DNA from: Hydrogenophaga sp.
GTDB lineage: Bacteria > Pseudomonadota > Gammaproteobacteria > Burkholderiales > Burkholderiaceae_C
Direction of reading: 5' to 3'
DNA: 64,000 nt
NCBI RefSeq assembly: GCF_026125825.1
Contig: NZ_JAHCKK010000016.1
Location: 1 to 64,000, forward strand
The position numbers and the translations under genes are program-made. The notes beneath the pieces are model-generated. The model was not told the origin of the DNA, searched no databases, and saw nothing but the letters and a program-made list of their open reading frames with translations. Shown in pieces: positions 24,915 to 33,823 of this stretch; the first letter of the stretch is position 1, and each line of letters opens with the position of its first letter.

Positions 24915-26132
24915 GCCCGCCGCGTGGGCGCTGAAGTGGTCCATGATGGCCTGGGTCCCGCCTCCCGCGATCTTCACCCCCGAGAGCTTCAAGCCCATCT
25001 CCACGCCAGCCACCATGGCGATCAGCGTCAGGTCGTTGCTGTCCCCCAGGTGCCCCATGCGGAACATGCGCCCCTTCAGCGCCCCCAGGCCGGTGCCGAG
25101 CGAGAGGTCAAAGCGCGCATGGATGAGCTTGCGCAGCGCATCCGCATCGACGCCTTCGGGCGTGATCACGCCGGTCAACACGGGCGAATGGCGCAGCGGG
25201 TCCGCGCACTGCAGGGGCAATCCCCAGGCGTTGACCGCGGCGCGCACACCGGCAGCCCAGCGCTGGTGCCGCGCAAACACCTTCTCCAGCCCTTCGCCCA
25301 GCAGCATGTCCAGGGACTCCGAAAGCCCGTACAGCAGGTTGGTGTTGGGGGTGTAGGGCCAATAGCCGTCCCGGTTCATCGCCACGATCTCGTCCCACGC
25401 CCAGAACGCACGGGGCAGCCGGGCCGTCTTCGACGCCTCCAGGGCACGGGGTGACAGGGCATTGAAGCTGATGCCCGGGGGCAGCATCAGCCCCTTCTGC
25501 GACCCGCTCACGGTCACATCCACGCCCCACTCCGCATGCCGGTACTCGGCGCTCGCCAGCCCCGAGATGGAGTCGACCAGCAGCAGCGCGGGGTGCCCCA
25601 CCGCGTCGATCGCCTGTCGCACCGAGGCGACGTCGGAAGTGACCCCGGTGGACGTCTCGTTGTGGACCACGCACACCGCCTTGATCTTCCGATCGGGGTC
25701 TCTGCGCAACCGCGCCTCGATGCGCTCGGCCTGAACGCCCTGGCGCCAGCCCGGCGCGTGCGCAAGCACGGCATCGGCGCCCTCGTAACACAGGATCTCG
25801 GGCTCCAGCCCCAGGCGCGCGGCCATCCTGGACCAGAGGGAAGCGAAGTGCCCTGTCTCGTACATCAGCACGCGGTCGCCCGGGCTCAGCGTGTTGGCGA
25901 GCGCGGCCTCCCAGGCCCCGGTGCCCGAGGCCGGATAGATCACCACGGGATGCGGCGTCTGGAACACCTGCTGCATGCCCGACAGCACCTTCTTGCCCAG
26001 CCCGGCGAACTCCGGCCCGCGGTGATCGATCGTGGGCAGGCTCATGGCGCGCAAGACGCGCTCAGGCACGGGGCTGGGTCCGGGTATCTGCAGGAAGTGG
26101 CGGCCGGTGGGATGAAAGTCGAGTGAAACCAT
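24909..26132 (-). CDS. Class V aminotransferase, serine-glyoxylate aminotransferase-like
   Basis: A 407-residue PLP enzyme of the alanine/serine-glyoxylate group. It has the N-terminal FLQIPGPSPVPERVLRAMS, a PASGTGAWEAALANTLSPGD cofactor loop, VCVVHNETSTGV, the LLVDSISGLASAE aspartate and the SGSQKGLMLPPG lysine (about residue 205). The enzyme moves an amino group from serine or alanine to glyoxylate; the true donor here is unknown. It is last in a three-gene operon after a Bug protein and an FAD oxidoreductase. Confidence 0.88.
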   Translation of the reverse strand: MVSLDFHPTGRHFLQIPGPSPVPERVLRAMSLPTIDHRGPEFAGLGKKVLSGMQQVFQTPHPVVIYPASGTGAWEAALANTLSPGDRVLMYETGHFASLWSRMAARLGLEPEILCYEGADAVLAHAPGWRQGVQAERIEARLRRDPDRKIKAVCVVHNETSTGVTSDVASVRQAIDAVGHPALLLVDSISGLASAEYRHAEWGVDVTVSGSQKGLMLPPGISFNALSPRALEASKTARLPRAFWAWDEIVAMNRDGYWPYTPNTNLLYGLSESLDMLLGEGLEKVFARHQRWAAGVRAAVNAWGLPLQCADPLRHSPVLTGVITPEGVDADALRKLIHARFDLSLGTGLGALKGRMFRMGHLGDSNDLTLIAMVAGVEMGLKLSGVKIAGGGTQAIMDHFSAHAAGL

Positions 26133-26156
26133 GAAATCTTTCCGTGCAACGCGCGC

Positions 26157-27569
26157 CTATCGCCGCGTCATGTGGCGCGACAGCTGCGGCTGGGGCAGAT
26201 GAGCCCCGTGCGCGCGCAGGGTCGTCACCAGCGCCTGCGTGTCGAGGTCGCTCGCAGGCTGACCCGTGGCCAGGCTCTGCGCCGCCGCCGTGCCCACCGC
26301 CTGCCCCATCATGTAGGCCGCCGATTGCGCACGGATCGAGCCGTGCACCTTGGTGTCGCTCGAATGGCAGCGACCCGCCACCCACAGGTTCTCGGAACCC
26401 CGCGGGACGAGGATGCTGTACGGAATGCCCACGAACTCGCCACGCCCCAGGTTGTCCTTGCCATGGAAGTCCTTGAGGAACCGCTCGTACTCCGCCTTGC
26501 TGGTGTCGGTCGGGTGGACATCGGTGGGCCGGTTGTACACCGCCACCTGATCGGGAAACTGCCGCTTGCCGCGGAAGTCGTCGATGTTGAGTTCAAACTC
26601 GCCAACGATGCGCCGCGAGTCGCGGATCCCCATCACCGGCGCGGTGCTCAGCAGCTCGATCTGCTCGCAGCCGGGCACGTACTTGCGGTAAAACTCCACG
26701 TACTCCAGCGCCAGCTTGCGCCCCAGCACCATGCCCTCGGACATGCTGCGGGTCGACAGCGGATCGAGGTTGAAGACATGCCCGGCATTCAGCGTGGCCG
26801 TGCGGTCCCCGATGCGGTTCATGCCGGGGAAGAAGCGGTCGTCCTGGGTGAAGAACCCGTCCTCGATCGCGCGCGGCACCAGCTCGCTGCGCACGCGGTT
26901 CTTCACCTCATCGATGCCGCGCCAATCCTCGCCATACGCCGGGTCCGCCCAGTTCATGCCGCCCACCAGCGAGCACAGCGTGCTGGGCGAGACGGTGTCG
27001 GTGTCGCGCAGCACAACCTTGCAATCCACCCCCGCCAGCGCCGCCAGCGTCGCGTCCCCGGTGGCGTCCACAAACGTCCTGGCCGGCACGTAGCGCAGGC
27101 CCTCGACATTGCTCAGCACCACGCCATTGATCTTGCGCCCCGTCAGGTCCGCGTCCACCACGCGGGTGAAGAACCGCAACTCCACGCCCGCGGCCACCGC
27201 CATGTCGTCCAGGATGCGCTTGAGGTGCTCGGGCTGAAACGGCACCCAGCGATTGAGCTGCGAGTGGAGGAACTCGGGCACCACATGCGGACCGAAAGCG
27301 CCCTCGGCCCACATCCTCTCCAGCAGCTCCTTCATGAAGCCGCCCACCAGCATGCGGGTGCCATCGGCCACGGGCCCGAACGAGGCGACCAGGCCGCTCG
27401 TCCCCATGCCGCCCAGGCACCCGGTCGCCTCCACCAGCAGCACCTTCAGCCCCTGGCGCGCCGCGCAAACCGCCGCGGCGGTGCCGGCCGGGCCGCCACC
27501 TGCCACCACCAGGTCGTAGGTCTCGTCCGCGCGGATCTTGCGCTGGAATGTGTATTCGTTCGATGCCAT
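26157..27569 (-). CDS. FAD-dependent oxidoreductase (FAD_oxidored family)
   Basis: A 470-residue flavoprotein. The FAD-binding VVAGGGPAGTAAAVCAARQG lies at about 20-39, then a EATGCLGGMGTSGLV segment at 51-65. ARTFVDATGDATLAALAG sits mid-protein, and NLWVAGRCHSSDTKVHGSIRAQSAAYMMGQAVG near the C-terminus closes the FAD site. These features match a poorly characterised family. No signal peptide. It lies between a Bug binding-protein gene (6-base gap) and an aminotransferase (24 bases), suggesting oxidation of the same compound; the substrate is unknown. Confidence 0.85.
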   Translation of the reverse strand: MASNEYTFQRKIRADETYDLVVAGGGPAGTAAAVCAARQGLKVLLVEATGCLGGMGTSGLVASFGPVADGTRMLVGGFMKELLERMWAEGAFGPHVVPEFLHSQLNRWVPFQPEHLKRILDDMAVAAGVELRFFTRVVDADLTGRKINGVVLSNVEGLRYVPARTFVDATGDATLAALAGVDCKVVLRDTDTVSPSTLCSLVGGMNWADPAYGEDWRGIDEVKNRVRSELVPRAIEDGFFTQDDRFFPGMNRIGDRTATLNAGHVFNLDPLSTRSMSEGMVLGRKLALEYVEFYRKYVPGCEQIELLSTAPVMGIRDSRRIVGEFELNIDDFRGKRQFPDQVAVYNRPTDVHPTDTSKAEYERFLKDFHGKDNLGRGEFVGIPYSILVPRGSENLWVAGRCHSSDTKVHGSIRAQSAAYMMGQAVGTAAAQSLATGQPASDLDTQALVTTLRAHGAHLPQPQLSRHMTRR

Positions 27570-27575
27570 GGGAAA

Positions 27576-28544
27576 TCAATTCATCCTGGGGGTAAGGGGT
27601 TTGGTCAGGGCGCTGAAGCGGCGGACCTCGCTTTCGATGAAAGCCGCAAACTCGGCCGGTCCCTGGGGGCCGTACTCGATGCCTTGCTCCGCGAGAACCT
27701 TCACCATGGAAGGCTCGGCCAGCACCGCCAGCAGATCGTCCGAGAGCTTCCTGACCATCTCCCGGGGCAGGCCGGCCGGGCCGCAGATGCCGGCCCAGTT
27801 CACCGCCTCGAACCCCGGCAGCGTCTCGGCAATCGCCGGCACCTGCGGAAACAGCGAGCTGCGCTGGACACTGGTGACACCCAGCACCTTGAACGTGCCA
27901 GCTTTGATGAAAGCCTCGGCCGAGCCGAGCACCGAGAAACCGAGCGGAATCAGGCCCCCGCCCATGTCGGTGTACATCTTCGCCGCGCCGTTGTACGGGA
28001 TGTGCTGAAGCTCGATGCCCGCCATGTGGTTGAGCATCTCGCCGGCCACATGCGCGGAGGTGCCGATCCCGTTGGAGCCGAACGAAAACGTGTTCGGGGG
28101 CTGGGCCTTGGCCAGTGCGATCAGGCCCTTGATGTCGTTCGCGGGGAAGCTTGCCTGCGCGATCAGGCCCACCGTGTAGTAACCGATGCGGGCCAGCGGC
28201 TGCAGGTCCTTGATCTCGTAAGGCAGGTCCTTGCGCTGCACCGCGTTGATGCTGAGTGAACTGCCCAGCAGGCCGATCACATGCCCATCCGCCGGTGCGC
28301 GAGCCACCGCCTGCGTGCCGACCACCACACCGCCGCCGGGCTTGTTCTCCACCACCACCGACTGCTTCCACTTCGCCTCCAGCCTCTCGGCGAGCACGCG
28401 CGCCAGCCGGTCGGCCGCGCCGCCCGGCGGCTGCGGCAGCACCAGCCGCACCGCCCGCGAAGGCGAGCCCTGCGACCACGCCAGGCCATGCGCGGCCAGC
28501 AGGGCAGAAAACACCCACTGGCGCCGATTGAGGGAAGATTGCAT
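27576..28544 (-). CDS. Bug/TctC-family periplasmic solute-binding protein
   Basis: A 322-residue extracytoplasmic receptor with an N-terminal Arg-Arg and hydrophobic signal sequence (about 1-24, NRRQWVFSALLAAHGLAWS). The Bug fold follows: RLVLPQPPGGAADRLAR, VVENKPGGGVVVGTQAVARAPADG, FSFGSNGIGTSAHVAGEML, HIPYNGAAKMYTDM. The start at 28544 has a GGAGACAAGC ribosome site. No TctA/TctB membrane genes are nearby, so it is an orphan receptor, as is typical of Bug proteins in Burkholderiales. First gene of the operon divergent from a LysR gene. Confidence 0.9.
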   Translation of the reverse strand: MQSSLNRRQWVFSALLAAHGLAWSQGSPSRAVRLVLPQPPGGAADRLARVLAERLEAKWKQSVVVENKPGGGVVVGTQAVARAPADGHVIGLLGSSLSINAVQRKDLPYEIKDLQPLARIGYYTVGLIAQASFPANDIKGLIALAKAQPPNTFSFGSNGIGTSAHVAGEMLNHMAGIELQHIPYNGAAKMYTDMGGGLIPLGFSVLGSAEAFIKAGTFKVLGVTSVQRSSLFPQVPAIAETLPGFEAVNWAGICGPAGLPREMVRKLSDDLLAVLAEPSMVKVLAEQGIEYGPQGPAEFAAFIESEVRRFSALTKPLTPRMN

Positions 28545-28637
28545 GCTTGTCTCCTTGTCGTTAGAGCCAGTCCGCTGGCGTGCAGGCATCTTCCTTCTCC
28601 CCGGCAAACACCGTCAAATGAAAAGTATTGAGCAACC

Positions 28638-28654
28638 CATAACCTTTGGCTATG
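28638..28654. promoter_or_regulatory. Likely LysR binding site in divergent promoter
   Basis: CATAACC, TTT, GGCTATG form an imperfect inverted repeat (6 of 7 pairs) in the 135-base gap between the Bug operon and the LysR gene, 26-42 bases before the LysR start. It has the T-N11-A form usual for LysR sites, and divergent placement supports it. Confidence 0.5.
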
Positions 28655-28679
28655 TCCTCGCAGCCGCGGAAACGGCGCC

Positions 28680-29576
28680 ATGAACCTGCGCCACATGGAG
28701 GCCTTTCGCGCCGTCATGCTCACCGGCGGAGTGGGTGGGGCCGCCGAGCTCCTGCACATCTCGCAGCCGGCCGTGAGCAAGCTGCTCGCGCAGGCGCGAA
28801 AGCACGCCGGCTTCGCCCTGTTCGAGCGGGTCAGGGGACGGCTGCTGCCCACGCCAGAGGCCCAGGAACTCTTTGGTGAAATCGAGTCCCTCTGGCGCGG
28901 CGTCGAGCGCGTGCGCGACGTCTCGCGCCAACTCGCCTCGCCGCGCCAGGGCACCTTGAAGCTGGGCGTGTCCGCCACCTTTGCGACCTACCTCGTGCCC
29001 AAGGTGCTGGCCGAACTGATGGCACAGATGCCCGAACTCAACAGCCAGATGGAAATCCTCATCGCGCCCATCATGGTGGACGCCCTGCAGGACCGCACCA
29101 TCGACCTCGGCGTCGCCCTCCAGCCCGTCGACCACCCCAACCTCTCGCGCGTCCAGGGCTACCGGTGCGGCTTCTCCTGCGCCATGCGACCGGACCATCC
29201 GCTGGCCAGGAAACGGGCCATCAAAGTCACCGACCTGCGATCGCAACGCATCATCACCTCGCCGTCCGACAGCCCCTATGGCCAGGCCCTGCACCGCGTC
29301 TACGGGCGCGAGGCGCCGGACCTGCAGCTCCAGATGCAGGTCCGCTCCTCCGCCTCGGCCTGCTGGCTGGCGCAGGCCGGTGTCGGCATCGCGGTGGTGG
29401 ACAGCGCCGCCGTGGCGGGCGGCACCTTCGCCGGCCTGGCCATCCGCCCCTTCGTCACGGCCGAACGCCTGTCCGTCAGCATCCTGCGCAACCGCTACCG
29501 GCCCCTGTCCCTGGTGCAGAAGGCCTTCTGTTCAACATTTGACGCCGTGTGGCGAAAGGACATGGGCCATGAATGA
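28680..29576 (+). CDS. LysR-family transcriptional regulator
   Basis: A 298-residue LysR protein. The N-terminal wHTH is MNLRHMEAFRAVMLTGGVGGAAELLHISQPAVSKLLAQAR..., with linker helix and effector domain (about 90-290, starting GTLKLGVSATFATYLVPKVL). It is divergent from the Bug/FAD/aminotransferase operon, which it most probably controls in response to the imported compound. A YkgJ-type gene follows 24 bases downstream. Confidence 0.92.
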   Translation: MNLRHMEAFRAVMLTGGVGGAAELLHISQPAVSKLLAQARKHAGFALFERVRGRLLPTPEAQELFGEIESLWRGVERVRDVSRQLASPRQGTLKLGVSATFATYLVPKVLAELMAQMPELNSQMEILIAPIMVDALQDRTIDLGVALQPVDHPNLSRVQGYRCGFSCAMRPDHPLARKRAIKVTDLRSQRIITSPSDSPYGQALHRVYGREAPDLQLQMQVRSSASACWLAQAGVGIAVVDSAAVAGGTFAGLAIRPFVTAERLSVSILRNRYRPLSLVQKAFCSTFDAVWRKDMGHE

Positions 29577-29600
29577 CCCCCGACGGCCGGAGCCGACCCC

Positions 29601-29906
29601 ATGAGCGCCTGCACCAGCTGCGGCGCCTGCTGCGCCTGCTTCCGGGTCGATTTTTCGGTCCATGAACTCGACGACATGGGCGGCCCCGTGCCCGCCGGGC
29701 TGGCGGTCGACGTCACCGATCACACCGCCCGCATGCGCGGCACCGACCACTCGCCGCCCCGCTGCGCCGCCCTCAGCGGCAAAGTCGGCCAGCGGGCCAT
29801 CTGCGGCATCTACGAATGGCGCCCCTCCCCCTGCCGCGAATTCGAGGAAGGCAGCGACGCCTGCGCCCGCGCCCGCCAGCGGCACGGTCTGCCCGCGCTC
29901 ATTTGA
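29601..29906 (+). CDS. YkgJ-family cysteine-cluster protein
   Basis: A 101-residue protein with CTSCGACCACF near the N-terminus and CAALSGKVGQRAICGIYEWRPSPCREF later. The seven to eight cysteines in CxxCxxCC...C...C spacing fit the YkgJ/UPF0153 iron-sulfur or zinc-binding family. Function unknown. It is downstream of the LysR gene and may be co-transcribed with it, but no functional link is visible. Confidence 0.82.
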   Translation: MSACTSCGACCACFRVDFSVHELDDMGGPVPAGLAVDVTDHTARMRGTDHSPPRCAALSGKVGQRAICGIYEWRPSPCREFEEGSDACARARQRHGLPALI

Positions 29907-29986
29907 TTCAGGCCTCAACTATTTTGCGCGTCTGTTGGCAATAACCGACACCACGGAATTTTTCACGGTGCTACCTTTCATGCACC

Positions 29987-30616
29987 ATGAAACAGCTCTG
30001 GGACATCTCTCCGCCGGTGCATGCCGGCGCCCCGGTATTTCCGGGTGACACCGCCTACACCCAGCAGTGGGCCGCCACCATCGGCCCGGGCTGCCCGGTC
30101 AACGTCAGCGCCATCACACTCTCGCCCCACGTGGGCGCACACGCCGATGCGCCGCTGCACTACGACGCCGGCGGCGCGGCCATCGGCCACGTTCCGCTCG
30201 ACCCCTTCCTCGGCCCCTGCCGCGTGATCCATGCCATCGGCTGCGGCCCACTGGTCCGACCCGAGCACATCGCGCACGCGCTCGCCAACCTGCCCCAGCG
30301 CGTGCTCGTGCGCGTGTACGAACGCCAGCCGCAAGACCGCTTCGACGACGCCCTGCCCGCCTTCGCCCCCGACACCGTCGAACAGCTCGCCGACCTCGGC
30401 GTGCAGCTCATCGGCATCGACAGCGCCAGCATCGACCCCGCCGACAGCAAGACGCTCGACAGCCACCAGACCATCCGCCGGCGCGGCCTGCGCGTGCTGG
30501 AAAACCTGCTGCTCGACGACGTGCCCGAAGGCGACTACGAACTTATCGCCCTCCCCCTCAAACTCACCACCGCAGACGCCAGCCCCGTGCGCGCCGTGCT
30601 TCGCTCACTGACATGA
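29987..30616 (+). CDS. kynB: Kynurenine formamidase (arylformamidase)
   Basis: A 209-residue cyclase-like metal hydrolase of the KynB type. LWDISPPVHAGAPVFPGDT opens the protein and the metal motif HVGAHADAPLHYD is at about 45-57, with QLIGIDSASIDPADSKTLDSH later. It hydrolyses N-formylkynurenine to kynurenine. It is the first gene of kynBUA; its TGA overlaps the ATG of kynU. The 80-base gap upstream (29907-29986) probably holds the promoter but no clear operator was recognised. Confidence 0.93.
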   Translation: MKQLWDISPPVHAGAPVFPGDTAYTQQWAATIGPGCPVNVSAITLSPHVGAHADAPLHYDAGGAAIGHVPLDPFLGPCRVIHAIGCGPLVRPEHIAHALANLPQRVLVRVYERQPQDRFDDALPAFAPDTVEQLADLGVQLIGIDSASIDPADSKTLDSHQTIRRRGLRVLENLLLDDVPEGDYELIALPLKLTTADASPVRAVLRSLT

Positions 30617-31899
30617 ACCACCCCACCCCCACCCTCGCCGACTGCCGCGCGCTCGACGCGCAAGACCCGCTGCGCCCCCTGCGCGAGCTCTTCTTCCTCC
30701 CCGAAGGCACCCTCTACCTCGACGGCAACTCGCTCGGCGCCATGCCGCGCAGCGCCCCCGCGCGCGTGGCCGAGGTGGTGACCCAGGAATGGGGCACCGA
30801 CCTCATCCAGAGCTGGAACAAGCACGGCTGGTTTGCCCAGCCGAAAAAGGTGGGCGACAAGATCGCGCGCCTCATCGGCGCCGAGCCCGGCACCGTGGTC
30901 GCCACCGACAGCACCTCGGTCAACCTCTTCAAAGTGCTCTCGGCCGCCATGAACCTCTCCAGCGTCGACCACCCCAGGCGCCGGCGCATCGTGAGCGAAC
31001 GCAGCAACTTCCCCACCGACCTCTACATCGCCGAAGCCCTGTGCCAGCAGCACGGCTTCGAGCTCGTGCTGGTCGAGCCCGAGGACATCGCCGCCGCCCT
31101 CACCCCCGAGGTCGCCGTGCTCATGCTCACCCACGTGAACTACCGCACCGGCGCCATGCACGACATGCCCGCCGTCACCGCCGCCGCGCACGCCACCGGC
31201 GCGCTCATGCTGTGGGACCTCGCGCACAGCGCGGGCGCCGTGCCGGTGGACCTCACCGGCGCCGGCGCCGACTACGCCGTCGGCTGTGGCTACAAATACC
31301 TCAACGGCGGCCCGGGCGCGCCGGCCTTCGTGTGGGTCAACCCACGCCACGCCGACCGCTTCTGGCAGCCCCTGGCCGGCTGGTGGGGCCACGCCACCCC
31401 TTTCGAATTCACCCCCGACTACCGGCCCGCGCCCGGCATCACGCGCTACCAGTGCGGCACCCAGCCCATGATCAGCCTGGCCGCGCTCGAATGCGGCGTG
31501 GACACCCTGCTCGCCGCCGAAGCCCACGGCGGCATGGCCGCGCTGCGCACCAAGTCGCTCGCGCTCACCGACCTCTTCATCGAACTCGTGGACGAACACT
31601 GCCAGGGCCACGGCATCGGCCTGGCCACGCCCCTGGACCCGGCGCAACGCGGCTCGCAGGTCTGCCTCACGCGGGACGAAGGCGCCTACGCCATCGTGCA
31701 GGCGCTCATCGCGCGCGGCGTGGTCGGCGACTTCCGCGCGGGCGATGGCCAGCGCCACAAGGACATTCTTCGCTTCGGCTTCACCCCGCTCTACATCGGC
31801 TTTGAAGACGTGTGGAACGCCGCCGACCAGTTGCGCCAGGTGCTGGAAACCGGCGAATGGCGCCGCGCCGAATTCAACACCAAGCACGCAGTGACCTGA
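30613..31899 (+). CDS. kynU: Kynureninase
   Basis: A 428-residue PLP enzyme that splits kynurenine into anthranilate and alanine. It has the N-terminal [19 protein letters not shown], then [18 protein letters not shown], the aspartate in [17 protein letters not shown] and the PLP lysine in [16 protein letters not shown] (about residue 222). Also [11 protein letters not shown] and a C-terminal [16 protein letters not shown]. Coupled to kynB by ATGA and followed 2 bases later by kynA. Confidence 0.95.
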   Translation: MNHPTPTLADCRALDAQDPLRPLRELFFLPEGTLYLDGNSLGAMPRSAPARVAEVVTQEWGTDLIQSWNKHGWFAQPKKVGDKIARLIGAEPGTVVATDSTSVNLFKVLSAAMNLSSVDHPRRRRIVSERSNFPTDLYIAEALCQQHGFELVLVEPEDIAAALTPEVAVLMLTHVNYRTGAMHDMPAVTAAAHATGALMLWDLAHSAGAVPVDLTGAGADYAVGCGYKYLNGGPGAPAFVWVNPRHADRFWQPLAGWWGHATPFEFTPDYRPAPGITRYQCGTQPMISLAALECGVDTLLAAEAHGGMAALRTKSLALTDLFIELVDEHCQGHGIGLATPLDPAQRGSQVCLTRDEGAYAIVQALIARGVVGDFRAGDGQRHKDILRFGFTPLYIGFEDVWNAADQLRQVLETGEWRRAEFNTKHAVT

Positions 31900-31901
31900 A
31901 C

Positions 31902-32771
31902 ATGTGCCCGCACCAACACCCCAGCACCGACAGCGCCAGACCCGAAGACATCGTTCGCGAGGAAGGCGCGCAGCTCGACTTCAGCCGCGACATGAGCTAC
32001 GGCGACTACCTGCAGCTCGACGCCATCCTCAACGCGCAGAAACCGCTCTCGCCCGCGCACGACGAAATGCTCTTCATCGTGCAGCACCAGACCAGCGAAC
32101 TCTGGATGAAGCTCATGCTGCACGAGCTGCGCGCCGCCATCGACAGCATCGCCAGAGACGAACTGCAACCCGCCTTCAAGATGCTCGCGCGCACCTCCAA
32201 GATCATGGAACAGCTGGTGCACGCCTGGGACGTGCTCGCCACCATGACCCCGCCCGAATACAGCGCGCTGCGGCCCTACCTCGCGCAGTCCAGCGGCTTC
32301 CAGAGCCACCAGTACCGCTGCATCGAATTCGCCATGGGCAACAAGAACGCCGCCATGCTCAAGCCGCACGCGCACAACCCCGAGCGCATGGCCACCGTGC
32401 AGGCCGCCTACGAAGCCCCGTCGCTTTATGACGAAGCCCTGCGCCTGCTCGCGCGGCGCGGCCTGGCCGTGCCCGCCAGCCACACGCAGCGCGACTGGAC
32501 CCAGCCCTACGAAGCCAGCGACGCGGTCGAACAGGCCTGGCTGCAGGTGTACCGCAACCCCAAGGACCACTGGGACCTGTACCAGCTCGGCGAAAAACTC
32601 ACCGACCTCGAAGACGCCTTCCGCCTCTGGCGCTTCCGGCACGTCACCACGGTGGAACGTGTGATCGGCTTCAAGCGCGGCACCGGCGGCACCGGCGGCG
32701 TGAGCTACCTGCGCAAGATGCTCGACGTGGTGCTGTTCCCCGAGATCTGGCGCCTGCGCACCGACCTCTGA
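31902..32771 (+). CDS. kynA: Tryptophan 2,3-dioxygenase
   Basis: A 289-residue heme dioxygenase that opens the indole ring of tryptophan to N-formylkynurenine. It has [16 protein letters not shown], the [24 protein letters not shown] segment (active-site His and Phe), [19 protein letters not shown], and the proximal heme histidine in [25 protein letters not shown]. Length normal. Third gene of kynBUA; with KynB and KynU it gives the full tryptophan to anthranilate route. No anthranilate-degrading genes are in the window. Confidence 0.95.
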   Translation: MCPHQHPSTDSARPEDIVREEGAQLDFSRDMSYGDYLQLDAILNAQKPLSPAHDEMLFIVQHQTSELWMKLMLHELRAAIDSIARDELQPAFKMLARTSKIMEQLVHAWDVLATMTPPEYSALRPYLAQSSGFQSHQYRCIEFAMGNKNAAMLKPHAHNPERMATVQAAYEAPSLYDEALRLLARRGLAVPASHTQRDWTQPYEASDAVEQAWLQVYRNPKDHWDLYQLGEKLTDLEDAFRLWRFRHVTTVERVIGFKRGTGGTGGVSYLRKMLDVVLFPEIWRLRTDL

Positions 32772-32816
32772 ACCCGCGCCGGGCGGTCCGAGCCACCGCC
32801 GCAGGCGCGCTGCCGC

Positions 32817-33434
32817 TCACACCTGCAGCGCCAGCCTGGCCCGGTTGGCGCTGCGTGCCGCGGAATACTCCATGATGCGCGCCACCTCATCGGCCACGTG
32901 CTCGCCGAAGCGCTTTTCCAGCAGATACAGCATCGCATCAATGCACAGCGTCACCCCACCACCGGTGACGACCTGCCCCGCATCCACCAGCAAAGCCCGC
33001 TCGGCCTGAACCGCGGGAAAGCGCTCGCGCAACTCCGCCAGGGGCGACACCTCCGGCGGCACGACCTCGACCTTGGTCGTGGCCCGCTTTCCATCGAGGA
33101 GGCCCGCCTGCGCCAGAATCATCGCGCCCGTGCACACCGAACACAGCGTCGCTGCTGGCGCCACACGCTGCACGAAAGCCTGGATCACCGGATCTTGCGA
33201 CGCCTTGCGCCAGCCCGGCCCGCCGGGCACGAGCAGCACGTCCACGTCCTGCACCTCGTCGAACGTCCTCGTGGGCAGCACCATCAGACCATTGGAGAAC
33301 GGGACCGCGTCGCGCGTGGCGGCAACCGTCTCGTAAGACAGCGCCGGGACGATCCGCCTGGCCATCGAAATCACGCCGATGGCGGCCAGATCCACGGGCT
33401 CGATGCCCTCGTAAAGAAGAAAAGTGACGTGCAT
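32817..33434 (-). CDS. DJ-1/PfpI-family protein
   Basis: A 205-residue glutamine-amidotransferase-like protein. The nucleophile-elbow cysteine Cys101 is in CSVCTGAMILAQAGLLDGK. LLVPGGPGWRKA precedes it, and a C-terminal VTGGGVTLCIDAMLYLLE follows. The family includes isonitrile hydratases, glyoxalase III-like enzymes and regulators; no AraC domain is attached. The start at 33434 has AGGAG upstream and was preferred over a longer frame that would cross the palindromic operator at 33461. It is divergent from the MHS transporter gene. Confidence 0.82.
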   Translation of the reverse strand: MHVTFLLYEGIEPVDLAAIGVISMARRIVPALSYETVAATRDAVPFSNGLMVLPTRTFDEVQDVDVLLVPGGPGWRKASQDPVIQAFVQRVAPAATLCSVCTGAMILAQAGLLDGKRATTKVEVVPPEVSPLAELRERFPAVQAERALLVDAGQVVTGGGVTLCIDAMLYLLEKRFGEHVADEVARIMEYSAARSANRARLALQV

Positions 33435-33823
33435 GTGGGCTCCTGAAAAGCCACCACCATAGTTTCCAAATGGGAAACTTAGTACAGGGTTTTCGATAAG
33501 TTGCCTGTTGGGAAACATCTTTAGAATCCGCTCGCTGGCTTGACAACCGTCGTCCGTCAGCAAACATCTTTGGAAGGAGCCAGCCCATGCCAGCACCGTT
33601 CAAGCCCCCTCCGTCCTGAGACGGCTGCGCGCTCCGGCGTCTTACCCAGGCGCCGGTGCAGATGGTCTCGAAGATCCGGCGCGCTACTGCGACCCACGTC
33701 GCCCTCGAATGCACACAGCCGCTGCGCGCGGCAGGGCGCAGCTTTACCCGTCGTTTTGTCAGCGCATCCCTCGTCAAGCCACGGTCCCACGAACACCGTG
33801 AGATCACACAACAGGAAACCGAT
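33435..33823. promoter_or_regulatory. Divergent intergenic region with palindrome and direct repeats
   Basis: 389 bases without a convincing gene. Near the DJ-1 side lies AGTTTCCAAATGGGAAACT (33461-33479), a 7-base perfect inverted repeat around 5 bases. Two direct repeats AAACATCTTTAGAA (33513-33526) and AAACATCTTTGGAA (33562-33575) begin 49 bases apart. The rest (33580-33823) is GC-rich leader to the MHS gene; I see no riboswitch or terminator in it. Confidence 0.6.
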
